Shown: positions 27,848 to 35,495 of the stretch, piece by piece
Numbering within the stretch: position 1 is the first letter of the stretch
Layout: the number at the start of each line of letters is the position of its first letter
NCBI RefSeq assembly: GCF_022271435.1
Contig: NZ_JAFIQY010000014.1
Span: 46,845-110,844 of the forward strand
DNA length: 64,000 nucleotides
Direction of reading: 5' to 3'
Origin: Streptomyces monomycini
GTDB lineage: Bacteria > Actinomycetota > Actinomycetes > Streptomycetales > Streptomycetaceae
Made by a program: the position numbers and the translations under genes
Notes under the pieces: generated by a model
Seen by the model: the letters and a program-made list of their open reading frames with translations, nothing else
Databases searched by the model: none
What the model was told of the DNA's origin: nothing

Positions 27848-28592
27848 CCCCCGCGACCCCCGCGACCCGCTGGACGAGGAAGCCGCCTGGGCCGAGATCG
27901 TGGCCGGGTACGGCAAGGCGCCCGCCTTCCCGGACGAGGACGGACCGGTCTCCAGCACGGGCCCGAGGACGGCCGGCGAGCCGTCCGGCAGCGGTGGTAC
28001 GGACACCGGACCGGCCCGCGCCGACCTGGGCAGGACGGGCGAGGACCGCGCCGACGGCGGGCGGCGCCCCGACGGCAAGCCGCCCGAGAAGAGCGACCCG
28101 GGACGTACGGACCGTACGGACCGCGCCGACCGTACCGACCCCGCGGACTGCACCGACCGGGACGACGGCGGCCTGACGGTCGAGGAGCGCCCGCGCAGCG
28201 AGCCCTCCCCCGGCGCCCCGGACGGGCCCGGCAAGAACGGCGTGGGCAGCTTCGTGGTCTTCGCGCCCGGCGTCGGACCGCGCGACTGGTCGGTGTCCGG
28301 GGCGTCCGGGGCGTCCGGCGACGACCTCGACGGAACGGACGAAGGGCACTTCGTGCCGCCCGAGCCGCCTCCGCTGCCCAAGGCCGACGTGACGGCCAAG
28401 TTCGCCTGGATCGCGGTGCTCGGCGGGCCGCTGCTGCTGGTGCTCATGGTGCTGTTGCAGCAGCCCGTCACCTGGTGGCTGACGCTGCTGGGCATCGGCG
28501 GTTTCCTGGGCGGCTTCGCGACGCTGGTGGCCCGGATGAAGCACGACGACGAGGACGACGAGGAGCTGCCGGGCGGCGGCGCGGTCGTATGA
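27834..28592 (+). CDS. Acidic low-complexity protein with two C-terminal membrane helices
   Basis: 252 residues from GTG 27834 (AGGAG ten bases upstream); an in-frame start at 27816 is too close to any ribosome site. The first 190 residues are hydrophilic and probably disordered, with repeats of Arg-Thr-Asp and Arg-Ala-Asp (about 88-106). The end has two hydrophobic helices (FAWIAVLGGPLLLVLMVLL and WWLTLLGIGGFLGGFATLVA) and an acidic tail (KHDDEDDEE). I do not recognise the family. Overlap with the esterase gene suggests co-translation and perhaps a membrane anchor role, which is inference only. Confidence 0.75.
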   Translation: MEERSPRDPRDPLDEEAAWAEIVAGYGKAPAFPDEDGPVSSTGPRTAGEPSGSGGTDTGPARADLGRTGEDRADGGRRPDGKPPEKSDPGRTDRTDRADRTDPADCTDRDDGGLTVEERPRSEPSPGAPDGPGKNGVGSFVVFAPGVGPRDWSVSGASGASGDDLDGTDEGHFVPPEPPPLPKADVTAKFAWIAVLGGPLLLVLMVLLQQPVTWWLTLLGIGGFLGGFATLVARMKHDDEDDEELPGGGAVV

Positions 28593-28739
28593 CCGTACCG
28601 GCCGCAGCCCCGCGGCCGGACCGCCGTCCCCCGCACGCCCGGGGATTCACCCTCGCGCGCCAGGTGTCCTGACCGACGTTGACGCCGCGAGCGGGAAGGA
28701 TCACGCCGAGTATCCGGCCGTGTTCCCGGGAGGACCCCC

Positions 28740-30017
28740 GTGCGTCATCCGCTCTCGTCGTCATGCCCCCGTCCACGTCGTCGCGTCCGGGTGGCGGCCG
28801 CCGCCGCGACGGCCGCCGCGGTGACGGGCCTGCTCGCCACCGTGCCCGCCGCGGCCAGCCCGCCGCAGCAGCGGCAGGCCCCCGGGCCGGGCGCGGTGGT
28901 CTCCCTCGGCGACTCCTACATCTCCGGCGAGGCCGGGCGCTGGGCCGGCAACACCAACGCCAACCCGGCCAACTTCCCCCGTGTCGACGCGCTCGGCCCG
29001 ACCGCGTACTTCGACAACGCGAACCGCACCGCCGAACGCATCCCCAAGTGCCACCGCTCGCGCTCCGCCGAGATCCACCTCGGCCTGCCCGGCACCGCCA
29101 GCGAGAACCTGGCCTGCTCCGGCGCCCGTACCGACTCCTTCCGGTCCTCGAAGGGCGTCGCCAAGCCGGGCCTGGACTTCTCGGACGCGGCGGGCGTGCC
29201 GGGGCAGGCCAGGCAGCTGGAGGAGTACGCCCGCGACCACCCGGTACGGATGGTCGCCGTCTCGGTCGGCGGCAACGACTTCGGCTTCGGCGACGTGATC
29301 ACGTCCTGCGTCCTGGCGTACCTGAACCCGCTGCCGAAGTCGTGCAGCCAGGACGCGGCCAACCGGGCCCGGTTCACCGACCAGGCGGTGGAGCGGCGGG
29401 CGGACGACATCGCGGGCGGGCTGCGCAACGTCAAGCAGGCGATGCTCCGGGCCGGCCACGACACCGACGAGTACGACGTGGTCGTGCAGAACTATCCGGC
29501 CCCCATCCCGCACGGCCGCGACTTCCGCTACCCGGCGGCGCTGGGCGCGCGCCAGACGTTGGGCGGCTGCGCGTTCAACGACCGGGACGCCGACTGGGCG
29601 GTGGACAGCGTGCTGCCGGCCGTCGGTCGGGCCGTGGAGCGCGGCATCGACAAGAGCGGGCTGGACAACGTCCGCTTCCTCGACCTCACGCACAGCTTCG
29701 ACGGGCACCGGCTGTGCGAGCGCGGAGTCGGGCTGGTCGAGCCGGTGCGCGGCACGGTGAACCGGTGGACGGACCCGGGGGCGTCCGACAAGACCGAGTG
29801 GATCAGCTGGGTGCGGACGGTCACCGCGGTGCTGCCGCCGTTCCAGGTGCAGGAGGCGCTGCACCCGAACCACTGGGGTCAGCTGGCCCTGCGGAACTGC
29901 CTGCGGCAGGTCTACACCTCGGTGAACAGCGACAAGGCCCCCAAGAGCCGGCTCACCTGCACCGGCGGCGGCCCCGGCCGCAACGGGCGCGGCGAACCGA
30001 ACATGAAGCTGTCCTGA
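28740..30017 (+). CDS. Secreted SGNH/GDSL hydrolase
   Basis: 425 residues. A signal peptide (basic RPRRRVRV, then AAAAATAAAVTGLLATVPAAASP) predicts secretion, with cleavage near residue 40. The mature part has SGNH blocks: block I SLGDSYISGE (catalytic Ser), block III GGNDFGFGD and block V HPNHWGQ (catalytic Asp/His region). These are lipase/esterase-type enzymes; cysteines in LACSGA, SCVL and SCSQ may form disulfides as in Streptomyces lipases. GGGAGG lies six bases before the GTG. Substrate unknown. Confidence 0.9.
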   Translation: MRHPLSSSCPRPRRRVRVAAAAATAAAVTGLLATVPAAASPPQQRQAPGPGAVVSLGDSYISGEAGRWAGNTNANPANFPRVDALGPTAYFDNANRTAERIPKCHRSRSAEIHLGLPGTASENLACSGARTDSFRSSKGVAKPGLDFSDAAGVPGQARQLEEYARDHPVRMVAVSVGGNDFGFGDVITSCVLAYLNPLPKSCSQDAANRARFTDQAVERRADDIAGGLRNVKQAMLRAGHDTDEYDVVVQNYPAPIPHGRDFRYPAALGARQTLGGCAFNDRDADWAVDSVLPAVGRAVERGIDKSGLDNVRFLDLTHSFDGHRLCERGVGLVEPVRGTVNRWTDPGASDKTEWISWVRTVTAVLPPFQVQEALHPNHWGQLALRNCLRQVYTSVNSDKAPKSRLTCTGGGPGRNGRGEPNMKLS

Positions 30018-30041
30018 GCACCGCCGGAACCACAGCTCGCC

Positions 30042-30842
30042 TTACGCGGCGGCCGGCACCCGCAGCGCGGCCAGCACCGGCAGATGGTCGGTGGCGGCGA
30101 GCAGGTCGCCGTGGGCGAGGCCCGGCAGGTCGCGCGGTACGCCGCAGCCCAGCACCTCGACGCCGTCGGTCGTGAAGACGGCGTCGATGCGCTGGTGCGG
30201 GTCGTGGGGCGTGGAGGTGTACTCGCCGCCCCACGGCGCCGCCGTCCAGGCGTCGGTGAGCGAGCCCGCCAGCCGCCGGAAGGCCCGCCCGTCGGGCCGG
30301 TCGTTCAGGTCACCGGCCGCGACGGCGTACGGGGTGTCCAGCGCGCGCAGCCGCTCCAGCAGCAGGCCCGCCTGGTCGTACCGCTCGTCGGCCTGAAGGC
30401 TGAGGTGGCAGCTGAGCAGGCCGATCCGGGCACCCCCGATCCGTACCACCGCGGTCGCGAAACCGCGCTGGTGCAGGCCGGGGGTGCGGGGCAGCAGGAT
30501 GTCCTCGGTGCGCTCCACATGGGCGCGCAGCGAGGAGAGGATCATCGGGCCGGCGGTGGTGGCGCCGCCCGTCACGTGGACCAGGTCCGTCGCCCGGCAC
30601 AGCTTCGCCACGCTCTTGCGCCAGCGGAAGAACCGCGGCGCCTCCTGCACGAACACGACGTCCGGGGCGCAGGCCCGGATCACCCGGGCCAGCGCCGCGC
30701 GGTCGTCGCGCAGGGAACGGACGTTGTAGCTGAGCACACGGAGCACGGCCGAGCCGCTCCGCCCCGCTCCGTCTCCGCTCGATGCGAAGCCCTCGGAAGC
30801 GGAGCCCGGCTCGGTACCGGAGGCGGGCAGCGCGGCCGGCAC
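30042..30842 (-). CDS. Endonuclease/exonuclease/phosphatase family protein
   Basis: 266 residues if it starts at GTG 30842, six bases past the glkA stop. A later GTG at 30746 gives 234 residues and starts exactly at the conserved VLRVLSYNVRSL, with GGAG ten bases upstream; the first 32 residues are low complexity. Family features: LSYNVRS (metal-binding Asn), VFVQEAPRF (Glu), LSCHLSL, AAGDLNDRPDG (Asp-x-Asn) and the catalytic ATDHLPVLA (Asp-His). It could be a phosphodiesterase acting on nucleic acid, lipid head groups or inositol phosphates. Probably co-transcribed with glkA. Confidence 0.85.
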   Translation of the reverse strand: MPAALPASGTEPGSASEGFASSGDGAGRSGSAVLRVLSYNVRSLRDDRAALARVIRACAPDVVFVQEAPRFFRWRKSVAKLCRATDLVHVTGGATTAGPMILSSLRAHVERTEDILLPRTPGLHQRGFATAVVRIGGARIGLLSCHLSLQADERYDQAGLLLERLRALDTPYAVAAGDLNDRPDGRAFRRLAGSLTDAWTAAPWGGEYTSTPHDPHQRIDAVFTTDGVEVLGCGVPRDLPGLAHGDLLAATDHLPVLAALRVPAAA

Positions 30843-30848
30843 CGCGGG

Positions 30849-31790
30849 TCAGCCCTGGCGCGCCAGGTCGGCGGCGCCGACCAGTCCGGCCTTGCCGCCG
30901 AGCTGGGCTGCGAGCACCTGGGCGTGCGGCCGCCACTGGTTGCCCACCAGCCAGCGGCGGAAGGACTTGCGGATCGGGTCGAGGACCAGTTCGCCCTCGT
31001 CCGAGACGCCGCCGCCGACGATGAAGGCGGACGGGTCGAAGAGCGAGGCCAGGTCGGCGAGGCCGGCGCCGGCCCAGCGGGCCAGCTCGCGGAAGGAGTC
31101 GACGGCGACCGGGTCGCCCTGGCGGGCGGCCTCGCTGATGTGCCGGCCCTCGATGCCCTCGGAGGTGCCGTCACCCAGGGAGAGCAGCACCTCGGCGTTC
31201 TCGGGGGTGGCGAAGGCGCGCTGGCGGGCGTAGCGCAGCAGGGCGCGGCCGGAGGCGTACTGCTCCCAGCAGCCCTGGCTGCCGCAGCCGCACAGCAGGC
31301 CGTCCGGTACGACGCGGATGTGGCCGAACTCGGCGGCGACGCCGAACCGGCCGCGGCGCAGCTTGTTGCCGATGATGATGCCGCCGCCCAGGCCGGTGCC
31401 CAGGGTGATGCAGATGACGTCGCTGTGGCCCTGGCCGGCGCCGAAGCGGTACTCGCCCCAGGCCGCCGCGTTGGCGTCGTTCTCGACCACGACGGGCAGG
31501 CCGACGCGCTGTTCGACCTTGTCCTTCAGCGGCTCGTGGCGCCAGTCGATGTTGGGCGCGAACAGGACGGTGGCCCGCTTCTCGTCCACGTAGCCGGCGG
31601 CGCCGATGCCGACGGCCTCGACCTGGTGGTCGGCGCCGACGGTGCGGACGGCGTCGGCGATGGCCTCCGTCAGCTCGTCGGTGGCCTGCGGGGTCGGCAC
31701 CTTGCACGTTTCGAGGATCGTGCCCTCTTCGTCGACCACGCCGGCCGCGATCTTCGTGCCGCCGATGTCGACGCCGATGGTGAGTCCCAT
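30849..31790 (-). CDS. glkA: ROK-family glucokinase
   Basis: 313 residues. Phosphorylates glucose with ATP, and in Streptomyces this enzyme is also needed for glucose repression. ROK features: phosphate loop VDIGGTKIAAG (7-17), VENDANAAAWGE (about 101-112), TLGTGLGGGII, the zinc site EFGHIRVV then CGCGSQGCWEQYASG (about 167-181), and SAFIVGGGVSDEG. GAGGG lies before the ATG. The SCO2127-like gene upstream is arranged as in S. coelicolor, where that region affects glkA expression. Confidence 0.97.
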   Translation of the reverse strand: MGLTIGVDIGGTKIAAGVVDEEGTILETCKVPTPQATDELTEAIADAVRTVGADHQVEAVGIGAAGYVDEKRATVLFAPNIDWRHEPLKDKVEQRVGLPVVVENDANAAAWGEYRFGAGQGHSDVICITLGTGLGGGIIIGNKLRRGRFGVAAEFGHIRVVPDGLLCGCGSQGCWEQYASGRALLRYARQRAFATPENAEVLLSLGDGTSEGIEGRHISEAARQGDPVAVDSFRELARWAGAGLADLASLFDPSAFIVGGGVSDEGELVLDPIRKSFRRWLVGNQWRPHAQVLAAQLGGKAGLVGAADLARQG

Positions 31791-31879
31791 GTGTCCCTCA
31801 GTTATTGGTCGTACCCCGCCGCGTACAACCGTACCGGAGTGCGGGGCGGCGCCCGTGCCCTCCGGCCGCGAGGGGTCGG

Positions 31880-32428
31880 TCAGTCGAGGTCGATCCGCTC
31901 GGTGCCGGCCGGACCTTCGTCGTCCCGGCGGGCGCCCGGGTCATCACGCTTGTCCCGCTTGTCGCGGGTGTCGTCGCCGTCGCGTGCGGTGCCCGGCCCG
32001 GCGGCCTCCCGCGGGTCGGCCTGCGCGGCCTCGTCGGCGGCCTCGCGGGTCCAGCGGCGCTCGCTGCTCTCGACGGCCGAGCGGTAGGCGGCCAGCAGCT
32101 CCGATCCGGCGGCGGCGAGGTGGTCGAAGACGTCCGGATTGCGTTCGACGACCGGCTCGACGACGGCCTTGGCCTGCCGGAAGAGCTGCTGCACGGCGCC
32201 CTGCGCGGCCATTCCGGCGAGCGCGCCCGGCATCTGGATGCCGGCGAGCTTGTCGGTGACGGCCTCCGCGAGGCGGCGCAGCTCCTCGGCGGCGCTGCCC
32301 GGCGGCGGGCCGTACTGCGCGCGGCGGCGGGCCTTCTCGGCCGCCAGGTCCTCGGCACAGGCCGTTTCCCAGGCATCGGCGTCGAACCGGTCCGTACGGT
32401 CGGCGGGGCGCTCGGTGGCATCGCTCAT
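31880..32428 (-). CDS. SCO2127-like protein (DUF5304)
   Basis: 182 residues, hydrophilic. The N-terminal 120 form helices (WETACAEDLAAEKARRRAQYG, then AEELRRLAEAVTDKLAGIQMPG). The last 60 are charged and repetitive (KRDKRDDPGARRDDEG), likely disordered. It lies 90 bases before glkA on the same strand, as the S. coelicolor gene SCO2127 does; that gene has been linked to glkA expression and carbon catabolite repression. No enzymatic motif is visible. AGGAG precedes the ATG. Confidence 0.82.
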   Translation of the reverse strand: MSDATERPADRTDRFDADAWETACAEDLAAEKARRRAQYGPPPGSAAEELRRLAEAVTDKLAGIQMPGALAGMAAQGAVQQLFRQAKAVVEPVVERNPDVFDHLAAAGSELLAAYRSAVESSERRWTREAADEAAQADPREAAGPGTARDGDDTRDKRDKRDDPGARRDDEGPAGTERIDLD

Positions 32429-32529
32429 GGCGGACTCACTCCTGCGGCGAGGCGGATCTGGACCCGCGTGGGCGGCGGGTGCGCGGCGGTGCTGCTTCTC
32501 CCGACGTTACCCGAACGGCGGTGTGCCGT

Positions 32530-33735
32530 TCAGTGACCGCGGGGCCAGAGGTCCGGGTCGGGGGTGAAACGGATGTGCAGCGCGCCCTCGCGCAGCCCGG
32601 CGCCGGAGACCGAGCAGCGGCGCAGCGCGGAGGGCAGGGTGCGTATCCGACGGAAGCGGCCGACGGTGACGACGACCTCGTCGCCGCGCCGCAGCAGGCC
32701 CAGCCCGTCGCGTTCGGCGCCCGGCAGCGGCACCCGCCACACCAGGATGCCGTCCGAGGCCAGCCGGTCCTCCACGGTCCAAGGGTCGTCGGCGGCGGCG
32801 GGCGCGGCCGGTTCGCCGACCGTGCCGCGGATCAGCTCGTCCAGCTCCTCCGTGCCCTCGGGGTCGCGGCCCAGGTGCGGCACCTCGACGACCGGCGCTT
32901 CGGGGAACTCCTCGCGGAGCGCCTTGAGCGCGCTCTGCTGCTGTCCGGAGAGCGCCGCCAGGAACGGGTCGGCCGACCCGGTGGGCAGCAGCCGGTTGGC
33001 GACGACGGCGTCGGTGCGGTGCCCGTACAGGGCGAGGCCCGAGCGCACCTCCCGCAGGTCCGCGACGGCGGCCGGGCCCGCCTCGGTCACGATCCGTACG
33101 GTCGTGCCGGGGTGATCGATGATCCGCTGTACGGCGGCGAGTTCGTGCTCCCAGCGCTCCGCGGCCTCGTACAGCTTCTGGGTGGGCATCTGCACGCCCG
33201 CCAGCTGGGCCAGCACCGGCCGCAGCGCGCGGGCGGCCTGCCGCTCGGGCGGCAGCAGGCGGCGGAGGTAGCGGCGGGCCTGTTCGGGCAGGGCAAGCAG
33301 GGCGACGGTGTCGGCGGCGGGCGGCATGTCGACGACGACCGTGTCCTGGCCGTCGGGCCCGGCCGTCTCGTGGGCCGCGCGCAGCTCGTGGAGCAGCGCG
33401 AACGCCTCGGCGCCGGGCAGTTCGGTCAGCTCGTCCTCGTCCAGGGGTGCGGCGCCCAGCAGGTCGAGGGCGGCGCCCGCGCGCTCCTGGAAGGCGAGCA
33501 CTTCGCGGCGGAAGTGGTCACCGGCGTCGACGCACTTGGCGTGCAGGCCGGGCACGACGGGCACCGGGCCGTCGCCGGGGCGGCCGAGGCGGGTGCCCAG
33601 GACGCGTTCCGCCGCGCCGCCGCGGGCGGTGAGCAGCAGGACGCGCTCACCGCGCCGGGCACCGGCCAGTGCGGTGGCGGCGGCGAGGGTGGTACGGCCG
33701 GCGCCGCCGGGGCCGGTGACGAGGACGGTACGCAT
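32530..33735 (-). CDS. ArsA/GET3-like ATPase
   Basis: 401 residues, anion-transporting ATPase family. The N-terminus holds a deviant Walker A loop, VTGPGGAGRTTLAAA (6-20), in which the usual Lys is replaced by Arg. The switch II region is VVVDMPPAADTVALLALP near 135-152. The family ranges from arsenite pumps to tail-anchored protein targeting; there is no ars operon and no membrane partner here, and mycobacterial Rv2184c is the syntenic relative. It starts only two bases after the SRPBCC gene stop, so the two products are probably made together. Confidence 0.85.
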   Translation of the reverse strand: MRTVLVTGPGGAGRTTLAAATALAGARRGERVLLLTARGGAAERVLGTRLGRPGDGPVPVVPGLHAKCVDAGDHFRREVLAFQERAGAALDLLGAAPLDEDELTELPGAEAFALLHELRAAHETAGPDGQDTVVVDMPPAADTVALLALPEQARRYLRRLLPPERQAARALRPVLAQLAGVQMPTQKLYEAAERWEHELAAVQRIIDHPGTTVRIVTEAGPAAVADLREVRSGLALYGHRTDAVVANRLLPTGSADPFLAALSGQQQSALKALREEFPEAPVVEVPHLGRDPEGTEELDELIRGTVGEPAAPAAADDPWTVEDRLASDGILVWRVPLPGAERDGLGLLRRGDEVVVTVGRFRRIRTLPSALRRCSVSGAGLREGALHIRFTPDPDLWPRGH

Positions 33736-33737
33736 GG

Positions 33738-34211
33738 TCAGAGGCTCTTGGCCTCGCCGGCGGGGGCCGCGGGGCCGCTCTCGACGCGCTTCTTCAGCCC
33801 GTCCAGCGCGCGGTCGATGATGACCTTCTCCGCCTTGCGCTTGATCATGCCGAGCATCGGGATCTTGACGTCCACGGTGAGCTGATACGTCACTTCGGTC
33901 TGCGCGCCGCCGGCCAGCGGTACCAGCCGGTAGGAGCCGTCGAGCGTCCGCAGCATCTGGGACTTCACCAGCGACCAGCTGACCTCGTGGTCGCTGGTCC
34001 AGGTGTAGGCGAGAGTGTGGTCGTCCTTGATCGCGCCGGCGTCCAGCAGCAGGCGGACCTGCTCGGCACGGCCCTGGTCGTCCTTGCTGAGGATCTCGGC
34101 TTCCTTGACCTCGCCGGTCCAGTCCGGATAGCGGTCGAAGTCGGCGATCACTCCCATCACCTCGGCGGGTGCCGCCTCGATCGTGATGCTAGAGCTGGTG
34201 TGTTCGGCCAT
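33738..34211 (-). CDS. SRPBCC (START-like) ligand-binding protein
   Basis: 157 residues. A helix-grip fold with a large hydrophobic cavity: SSITIEAAPAEVMGVIADFDRYPDW at the start is the usual SRPBCC beginning, and the long C-terminal helix (KRKAEKVIIDRALDGLKKRVES) closes it. The family binds lipids, polyketides or other hydrophobic ligands. Mycobacterial Rv2185c (TB16.3) sits next to the ArsA-like Rv2184c in the same way, so a shared role for the pair is likely. GGAGGAG precedes the ATG. Confidence 0.9.
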   Translation of the reverse strand: MAEHTSSSITIEAAPAEVMGVIADFDRYPDWTGEVKEAEILSKDDQGRAEQVRLLLDAGAIKDDHTLAYTWTSDHEVSWSLVKSQMLRTLDGSYRLVPLAGGAQTEVTYQLTVDVKIPMLGMIKRKAEKVIIDRALDGLKKRVESGPAAPAGEAKSL

Positions 34212-34408
34212 CGCCGTGACTCCTCCATGCCGATTCGTGCCGGTCCGCCAGACGCGTATCCCTGCTGCTGAAGGCTACCGCGCGGCGAAAGCGCGCCGGA
34301 CCGGCGTCCCGGCCGATCCGGTCGGCCCTGGAGGCGGCCCCCGGGAGGGCCTTTCGGGGAAGCCCTCGGAAGGCCCCGGAAAGACCCGGGAAGACCCCGG
34401 AAAGGCCG

Positions 34409-35185
34409 TCACCACTCCAGGACGTACGGCGCTCCCGTCGCGTTGAAGTGCCCCACGTTGACGCACTCGGTGGCGCCGACGCGTACCCGCCGGGCCAGCG
34501 GCTGATGCACGTGCCCGAAGAGCGCGTAGCGGGGACGGGTCCGGCGGATCGCGTCCAGGAGGGCGGAGCTGCCGCGTTCGAAGCGGCGGGCGACGACGTC
34601 GTAGCAGAGCTCCGGCACGTCCGGCGGGATGTGCGTGCACAGCACGTCCACCTCGCCGACGGCCTCGACCTTGGCGGCGTACTCCTCGTCGCTGATCTCG
34701 TAGGGGGTGCGCATGGGGGTCGTCAGGCCGCCGCCGACGAAGCCGAAGACGCGGCCGCCGATCTCCACCCGCTCGCCGTCCAGGACGGTGGTGCCGGGTC
34801 CGGCGTACTCGGGCCACAGGTGGGGGAGGTCCACGTTGCCGTAGGTGGCGTACGTCCGCTCCGGGAAGGCGGCGAACAGTTCGGCGTACTGCCGTCGGAC
34901 GGCTTCCTCGATGACGGCCATCCGGCCGCCGCCCTCGCGCTCGACATCGCCCCACAGGCGGCGGCCCAGCGCGCGGGCCTCCTCGAAGCGGCGGGCGGTG
35001 CGCAGCTCGACCAGCCGGTGGGCGTTCTCGGTGCCGAAGAGGTCGGGGAAGATGCCGCGGGAGTGGTCGGCGTAGTCGAGGAAGAGCACGAGATCCCCGA
35101 GGCAGACCAGGGCGTCGGCCCCGTCGCCCGCCGTGGCGAGGTCCCGCCCGTTGCCGTGTACGTCGCTGACCACATGGACTCGCAT
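34409..35185 (-). CDS. Metallophosphoesterase
   Basis: 258 residues from ATG 35185; the open frame extends upstream only through non-coding sequence. The calcineurin-like metal motifs are present: VVSDVHGNG (D-x-H, 5-13), VCLGDLVLF (GD, about 27-35), YGNVDLP (GN-D/H equivalent, about 109-115), THIPPD (about 178) and FGHVHQP (GHxH, about 217-223). It probably hydrolyses a phosphate mono- or diester with two metal ions; substrate unknown. It is divergent from fadD. Confidence 0.9.
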   Translation of the reverse strand: MRVHVVSDVHGNGRDLATAGDGADALVCLGDLVLFLDYADHSRGIFPDLFGTENAHRLVELRTARRFEEARALGRRLWGDVEREGGGRMAVIEEAVRRQYAELFAAFPERTYATYGNVDLPHLWPEYAGPGTTVLDGERVEIGGRVFGFVGGGLTTPMRTPYEISDEEYAAKVEAVGEVDVLCTHIPPDVPELCYDVVARRFERGSSALLDAIRRTRPRYALFGHVHQPLARRVRVGATECVNVGHFNATGAPYVLEW

Positions 35186-35495
35186 GACGGTCACCCTAGA
35201 TCGAAAGACGTACGGCCGGGAGGGGGGCCGGGGCGCCGCCGGGAGGCGGGTCCGACCTGCGGTTACTTCCCGGTCACCGAAAGCCTGGTCTAGTCTGCGC
35301 GAAGCAGTCCCAAGGCGTGTCCGGACGCGTGTCACGCAGCGTGTGACGCATCGAACATCTGGGCGTAACCCCCTATCCCAAAAGCAATACCGGTGGGTAA
35401 CGTCCGGGCAGTCCACCACCCCCCCTGCCTGATCATGGACCGCAGCCGGCCAGCACACAGCGTCGTGACGCCGGCGCCATAGAGGAGCAGCAGTC
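35186..35495. other. 310-base divergent intergenic region between phosphoesterase and fadD
   Basis: No gene. It contains a TAGTCT -10-like box at 35291, and an imperfect palindrome at 35327-35349 (GCGTGTCACGCAGCGTGTGACGC, 18 of 23 positions symmetric), followed by a relatively AT-rich stretch (35375-35400). It ends in GAGGAGCAG, the ribosome site of fadD. A regulator binding the palindrome would suit a fatty-acid-responsive gene, but none can be named. Confidence 0.5.
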
